A DNA stretch of 17,822 bases from an uncultured Flavobacteriia bacterium. GTDB taxonomy: Bacteria > Bacteroidota > Bacteroidia > Flavobacteriales_D > Crocinitomicaceae. Below, one piece after another: positions 14,244 through 17,822 of this stretch. The position numbers and the translations under genes are program-made. The first letter of the stretch is position 1; each line of letters begins with the position of its first letter. Location: NCBI GenBank assembly GCA_937975705.1, contig CALJTX010000011.1, forward strand, positions 1-17,822, in the 5' to 3' direction. Under the pieces are notes generated by a model that saw only the letters and a program-made list of their open reading frames with translations, ran no database searches and was not told the DNA's origin.

Positions 14244-16910
14244 GAGCAAGCTAGAACCAAGGCTTGCCATGGTGTTGCCAGACTGCACACTAATTGGTTC
14301 AAACTTCCAGGTAATTTCGTGCTTTCCTGCTGGCACCACCACACCGCGCAATAAATAATTGACGCGCAGGTTGGCAACCGGTTTTTTGCCATCGATGTAG
14401 CAATTCCAGCCCGCTGGATAGTAGATTTCACTGAATACTGCCAATTGTTTGGCTTTAGAATTGGTTGCGTAGCGCAATTCAGATGGGTCGTAATTCAATA
14501 GCTTGATTGTCGCGTTGGAATCTTGCCCAAGACCACTCAGCTGTGCCTTGAATTCTTGATGCACAACAGCTTGTTTCTTGCTATCCAAAAGTGCTTTTGA
14601 ACCCGAAGCTAAAATTTCTTCATTGGCATTTTTCACGATTTTAACGTCCGAAACAAACCACGCAGGGCCATTGGCATTGGTATTCAATAATGCAGGTTGT
14701 TCAGGCTTCACAATGATGTATTTGGCATTGAGCATGTTCAGGTACTCTGCCTCTGCGCCGAGCGCTATGCTTGAAACGCTAAGGGTATCAAAAATTTGCT
14801 GTGCTTGCTCTTGACTCATGTCGGCAGGCAGGGCAAGTGTTTTGAATTTTTCGTTTTTGGCCGTATTGATTGCTGCGCTAAAGGCTTGAACTGCCGCAGG
14901 AAAATGGAAGTCCACGAATTCTTGGTAGCGCTTGAGCTTGGCGCCGTGATAACCTCCTAAACTTTTATGGAAGAAACTGGTGTTGGTCTCGGCCATGGTA
15001 CCATTGACATTGAGCACACGGTAGTTGCTCGATAAATTGAGCGCACCAAATGCTGCATATGCATCTAGTGTATTTTGATCGGTGAGGTTTTTGTAATAAT
15101 CAAAATCTGCATAAGCAGTGCGTAACTTTTGTGCGAGCGCGATATTGGGCTTTTCTTGCTTTAAGATGCTCATGTCGGCAGGTGAAACCGCATATGGGAC
15201 ACTTGCTTCGTCCAGGGTTTGATAAGATTGGTAGGTCCCTGTGCTGTCGTCGTTGTTGAGGTAGCGTTTTGCCACACTCATTTGATCAGCCAATACCAAA
15301 ACGCCGGCAATTGCAATAATGGCCATTCGGTTCAGTTTGGTGCGCAAGAAGAGCACTACTACTCCTAAAGCTAAAATGACCAAAAATAAGGAACGCTGCA
15401 TATCGGCTTTGTAAATAGTAATGCGTGCATCGATGAGCGCTTGGCGCATTCCTTGGTAAAATGCAGTCTGACTTGCGTCTTTGGCTTGTTTGCCCGCATC
15501 GGCAAATTGCTTGAGTTCTTCATTGGTCATGAAACTGCCAGATAAACTTGGGCTGGCTACCAATAGAATTGCAAACAAAAGCAAGCCACCCATGGCACCA
15601 TACCAGTATTTCTTTTGGCCCAATAAGCCTTCATTGCGCACAAGCTTATCAAGGAAAAGCAAGCCCATTGTAGGCACCATGATTTGCCACAACACCAACA
15701 GCATTTTGGAGTCGCGGAATTTGTTGTACATCGGAAATTGATGGATAAAGAAATCATTGAGTGCATTCATTTGGTTGGATGCCAAGTAAAGCACAAGAAT
15801 GCTCAACACCAAGAAAGGCCAACGCAGTACGTCCTTGACAAATAGCAAGCCGAGGATAAAAAAGACGAGCATCACAACACCAAAATAAAAAGCACCGCCG
15901 CTCATGCGCTGGCCACCCCAATAATGGTTCATTTGCCCTACTTGTTCGGCATAGGTTGGATCTGTATCGACCAAAGCATCTGGGTCATTGGCAATTAGGT
16001 CTCCTTTACCACCTTTGGCGTTTGGTGCGTAAAGCGATAGCAATTCGCGCTTTCCGTAGTTGTATTCTAAAATGTAGTCTTTGTTGAGCCCTTCTTTGGC
16101 CTGAGAGCCGCCATCTTTAGGCTTGATGGTGAGTTCTGAAGTACCGCGCGTGGTGTATTTGCTGTATTCTTGGGTACTGAAAAGCAAACCGGCGTTAGCC
16201 AATAAGGCCAAAGCGCTGGCGAGCGCCAAACCACCAATTGAAAAACCAAGCGATTTCCATTCTTTGGCCAAGAGCAAACGCAGGCCCTCGCCAACCGCAA
16301 CTGCGCCCAAAATGAAGGCCAAATAATACGTCATTTGGAGGTGATTGGCCGTAATATTCAAGCCCAAAAAGAGGGCGAAAACTGCAGACCCCAACAACCA
16401 GCGTCCTCTAAAAGCAAGTAACAAACCTCCAAGTGTTGGTGCCATATAGGCTATTGAATTGACTTTCGACATGTGGCCTGCACCCAAATAAAGGATGTTG
16501 ATCGTAGAGAAGCCATAGCCAACGGCACCTATCATGGCCAACCAAGGATTGATGCGCAAACAAAGCCCGAGGATGTAAAAACCAAGCATCGAAATGAATA
16601 GAATTCCGACTGGGCGCGGCAAACCAAGCTTGATGACTTGATCAACTTTGGTAAGGAAGTTCGCATTTTGCTCCACGGATATTTGATACGCAGGCATTCC
16701 TGAGAACATGGCGTTGGTCCAGTAGGGTTGTGCGTTGTCGTGGGTAAGTTTGTAATCGAATATTTCTTTTGACATCCCTTGAAATTGACGGATATCATTT
16801 TGCTTGAGCGCATAGCCATCAAAAAGTGGAGAAAAATAGATCGACGGAAGTACCACAAACAAGACCAAAGCGACCAAATGTGGTAAAGAAGATTTTAAAG
16901 ACAGTTTCAT
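14169..16910 (-). CDS. YfhO family integral membrane protein
   Basis: A 913-residue polytopic inner-membrane protein. It starts with a helix (residues about 9-26, LPHLVALVLFVVLPSIYFSP) followed by a loop with FDGYALKQNDIRQFQGMSKE, typical of YfhO proteins. About a dozen hydrophobic segments follow over the first 550 residues, then a large soluble domain (about 560-870), then a last helix (about 885-905, SLGSSLLLLGFLVALWF). The C-terminal domain contains FSEIYYPAGWNCYIDGK and LRGVVVPAGKHEITWKFEP, the conserved YfhO end. Members are GT-C-like; the Bacillus homologue is implicated in lipoteichoic-acid glycosylation, so a lipid-linked sugar transfer role is plausible but unproven here. It follows the response regulator by 27 bases and is likely cotranscribed. 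Its last 47 bases overlap the restored end of the convergent thioredoxin-like gene. Confidence 0.93.
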   Translation of the reverse strand: MKLSLKSSLPHLVALVLFVVLPSIYFSPLFDGYALKQNDIRQFQGMSKEIFDYKLTHDNAQPYWTNAMFSGMPAYQISVEQNANFLTKVDQVIKLGLPRPVGILFISMLGFYILGLCLRINPWLAMIGAVGYGFSTINILYLGAGHMSKVNSIAYMAPTLGGLLLAFRGRWLLGSAVFALFLGLNITANHLQMTYYLAFILGAVAVGEGLRLLLAKEWKSLGFSIGGLALASALALLANAGLLFSTQEYSKYTTRGTSELTIKPKDGGSQAKEGLNKDYILEYNYGKRELLSLYAPNAKGGKGDLIANDPDALVDTDPTYAEQVGQMNHYWGGQRMSGGAFYFGVVMLVFFILGLLFVKDVLRWPFLVLSILVLYLASNQMNALNDFFIHQFPMYNKFRDSKMLLVLWQIMVPTMGLLFLDKLVRNEGLLGQKKYWYGAMGGLLLFAILLVASPSLSGSFMTNEELKQFADAGKQAKDASQTAFYQGMRQALIDARITIYKADMQRSLFLVILALGVVVLFLRTKLNRMAIIAIAGVLVLADQMSVAKRYLNNDDSTGTYQSYQTLDEASVPYAVSPADMSILKQEKPNIALAQKLRTAYADFDYYKNLTDQNTLDAYAAFGALNLSSNYRVLNVNGTMAETNTSFFHKSLGGYHGAKLKRYQEFVDFHFPAAVQAFSAAINTAKNEKFKTLALPADMSQEQAQQIFDTLSVSSIALGAEAEYLNMLNAKYIIVKPEQPALLNTNANGPAWFVSDVKIVKNANEEILASGSKALLDSKKQAVVHQEFKAQLSGLGQDSNATIKLLNYDPSELRYATNSKAKQLAVFSEIYYPAGWNCYIDGKKPVANLRVNYLLRGVVVPAGKHEITWKFEPISVQSGNTMASLGSSLLLLGFLVALWFTYKHAIRPVQAPQK

Positions 16911-16937
16911 GCTGAAAATTTGGGTTGAATTTACGAA

Positions 16938-17822
16938 TTAATGGCTTGGGTTGGCATAGCGGCGCACATCTGCTGCTGCTATGCATTGGTCAGACAAAAT
17001 GATCAAGCGCTCAATGATATTGCGCAGTTCTCGGATATTCCCGGTCCAGTCTAGGGCTGATAGCGCAAGAATAGCTTCGGGCTCTATGGTTTTCTGGGCA
17101 ATACCGTGTTCGTTGCAAACCTGCTTGATGAAGTGCTCAACGAGTTGCGGAATATCGGACCTGCGCTCGTTTAGCGAAGGCACGTGGATGAGGATCACGG
17201 CCAAGCGGTGGAATAAATCTTCGCGAAAACGGCCTGCTTTGATTTCTTCGCGGAGGTCTTTGTTGGTGGCGGCCAGCACCCTGCAATCTACTTTGAGGTC
17301 TTTTTCGCCGCCCACGCGCTGAATGACGTTTTCTTGTAAGGCGCGCAGTACTTTTGCTTGTGCCGTGAGCGACATATCGCCAATTTCATCTAAAAAAAGC
17401 GTGCCTCCCGAAGCCAATTCGAATTTTCCTTTGCGGTCTTTGACGGCAGATGTAAAAGCGCCTTTTTCGTGACCAAACAACTCGCTTTCGATAAGCTCGG
17501 CGGGGATCGCAGCGCAGTTTACCTCTATGAACGGCATTTTGCTGCGCTTAGAAAGCTCGTGCAGCGAGCGGGCCACGAGTTCTTTGCCCGTTCCGTTGCC
17601 TCCGGTTATGAGCACGCGCGCGTCTGAAGGCGCTACTTTCTCAATCATGGATTTGATGGCCTCAATTTCTGGGCTCTCGCCGATAATTGCAGAGCCTTTT
17701 ATTTTTTTAACAACCTGCTTGAGCTGCTTGGTTTCTTGCACGAGCAAATTGCGGTCCTTGACTTGGCGCAGCAAAACCAAAATGCGGTTGAGGTCAAGGG
17801 GTTTTTCGATGAAATCAAAAGT
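16938..17822 (-). CDS. Sigma-54-interacting response regulator lacking an HTH domain (5' end off window)
   Basis: 294 residues are visible; the receiver domain is cut by the window edge after its last strand (FDFIEKPLD, with the conserved KP). A linker coiled coil (about 15-45) leads to an AAA+ domain. Its landmarks are Walker A GGNGTGKE, the sigma-54 contact loop GAFTSA (usual form GAFTGA), Walker B GGTLFLDEIGDM, sensor I AATNKDLRE, an arginine-finger region FREDLFHRL and sensor II GNIRELRN. The protein then stops at ADVRRYANPSH, about 20 residues after sensor II, with no Fis-type HTH and no room for one before yfhO. It would activate RNA polymerase with sigma-54 when phosphorylated, perhaps from solution without binding DNA, as proposed for FlgR or CtcC. 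The partner kinase is not in the window. Confidence 0.93.
   Translation of the reverse strand, partial: TFDFIEKPLDLNRILVLLRQVKDRNLLVQETKQLKQVVKKIKGSAIIGESPEIEAIKSMIEKVAPSDARVLITGGNGTGKELVARSLHELSKRSKMPFIEVNCAAIPAELIESELFGHEKGAFTSAVKDRKGKFELASGGTLFLDEIGDMSLTAQAKVLRALQENVIQRVGGEKDLKVDCRVLAATNKDLREEIKAGRFREDLFHRLAVILIHVPSLNERRSDIPQLVEHFIKQVCNEHGIAQKTIEPEAILALSALDWTGNIRELRNIIERLIILSDQCIAAADVRRYANPSH

Overview
The window looks like an ordinary chromosomal stretch of a Bacteroidota bacterium, probably order Flavobacteriales (inference). The evidence is a secreted modular adhesin of the type IX-cargo kind, a type III glutamine synthetase, a YfhO-family membrane protein, DUF5522, MnmD as a stand-alone methyltransferase, and several promoters of the phylum-specific TTG/TTTG-N17-21-TAnnTTTG form. 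There are no rRNA or tRNA genes, IS elements, CRISPR arrays or phage genes. It reads as core genome with one large surface-protein gene at the left edge.

Layout. 1-2137 (minus) is the N-terminal 712 residues of a large secreted protein whose C-terminus lies off the left edge. 2275-3204 (minus) is a PLP enzyme of the ACC deaminase/D-cysteine desulfhydrase family. Its start overlaps the start of a 65-residue DUF5522 gene (3203-3400, plus), whose stop in turn overlaps the stop of a PlsC-like acyltransferase (3397-3939, minus). A membrane-anchored protein of unknown function (3982-5184, plus) faces glnN (5236-7422, minus), with a shared hairpin terminator between them. A CoA-pyrophosphatase-type Nudix hydrolase (7572-8186, plus) follows. 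After it comes a gene-free stretch of about 160 bases, which I read as a free-standing small RNA gene on the minus strand with a near-consensus promoter and a strong intrinsic terminator. Next is the two-gene minus operon of an O-methyltransferase and mnmD (9640 to 8346). It is divergent from the plus operon alaS, glycosyltransferase and thioredoxin-like membrane protein (9713 to about 14215). The right end holds, on the minus strand, a sigma-54-type response regulator cut by the window edge (16938-17822) followed by yfhO (14169-16910).

How the genes relate. mnmD and alaS serve tRNA modification and charging. glnN assimilates ammonia. The glycosyltransferase and YfhO point to cell-surface glycan work. 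Most genes are housekeeping and not obviously functionally linked.

The best candidates for a second look are: the orphan small RNA (about 8195-8288, minus) with a regular UAG-N3 repeat; a single-base frameshift in the thioredoxin-like gene that removes its conserved C-terminal tail; the sigma-54 activator that ends without a DNA-binding HTH; the DUF5522 gene wedged with overlaps at both ends; and several promoter-like elements sitting exactly 4 nt before an ATG.
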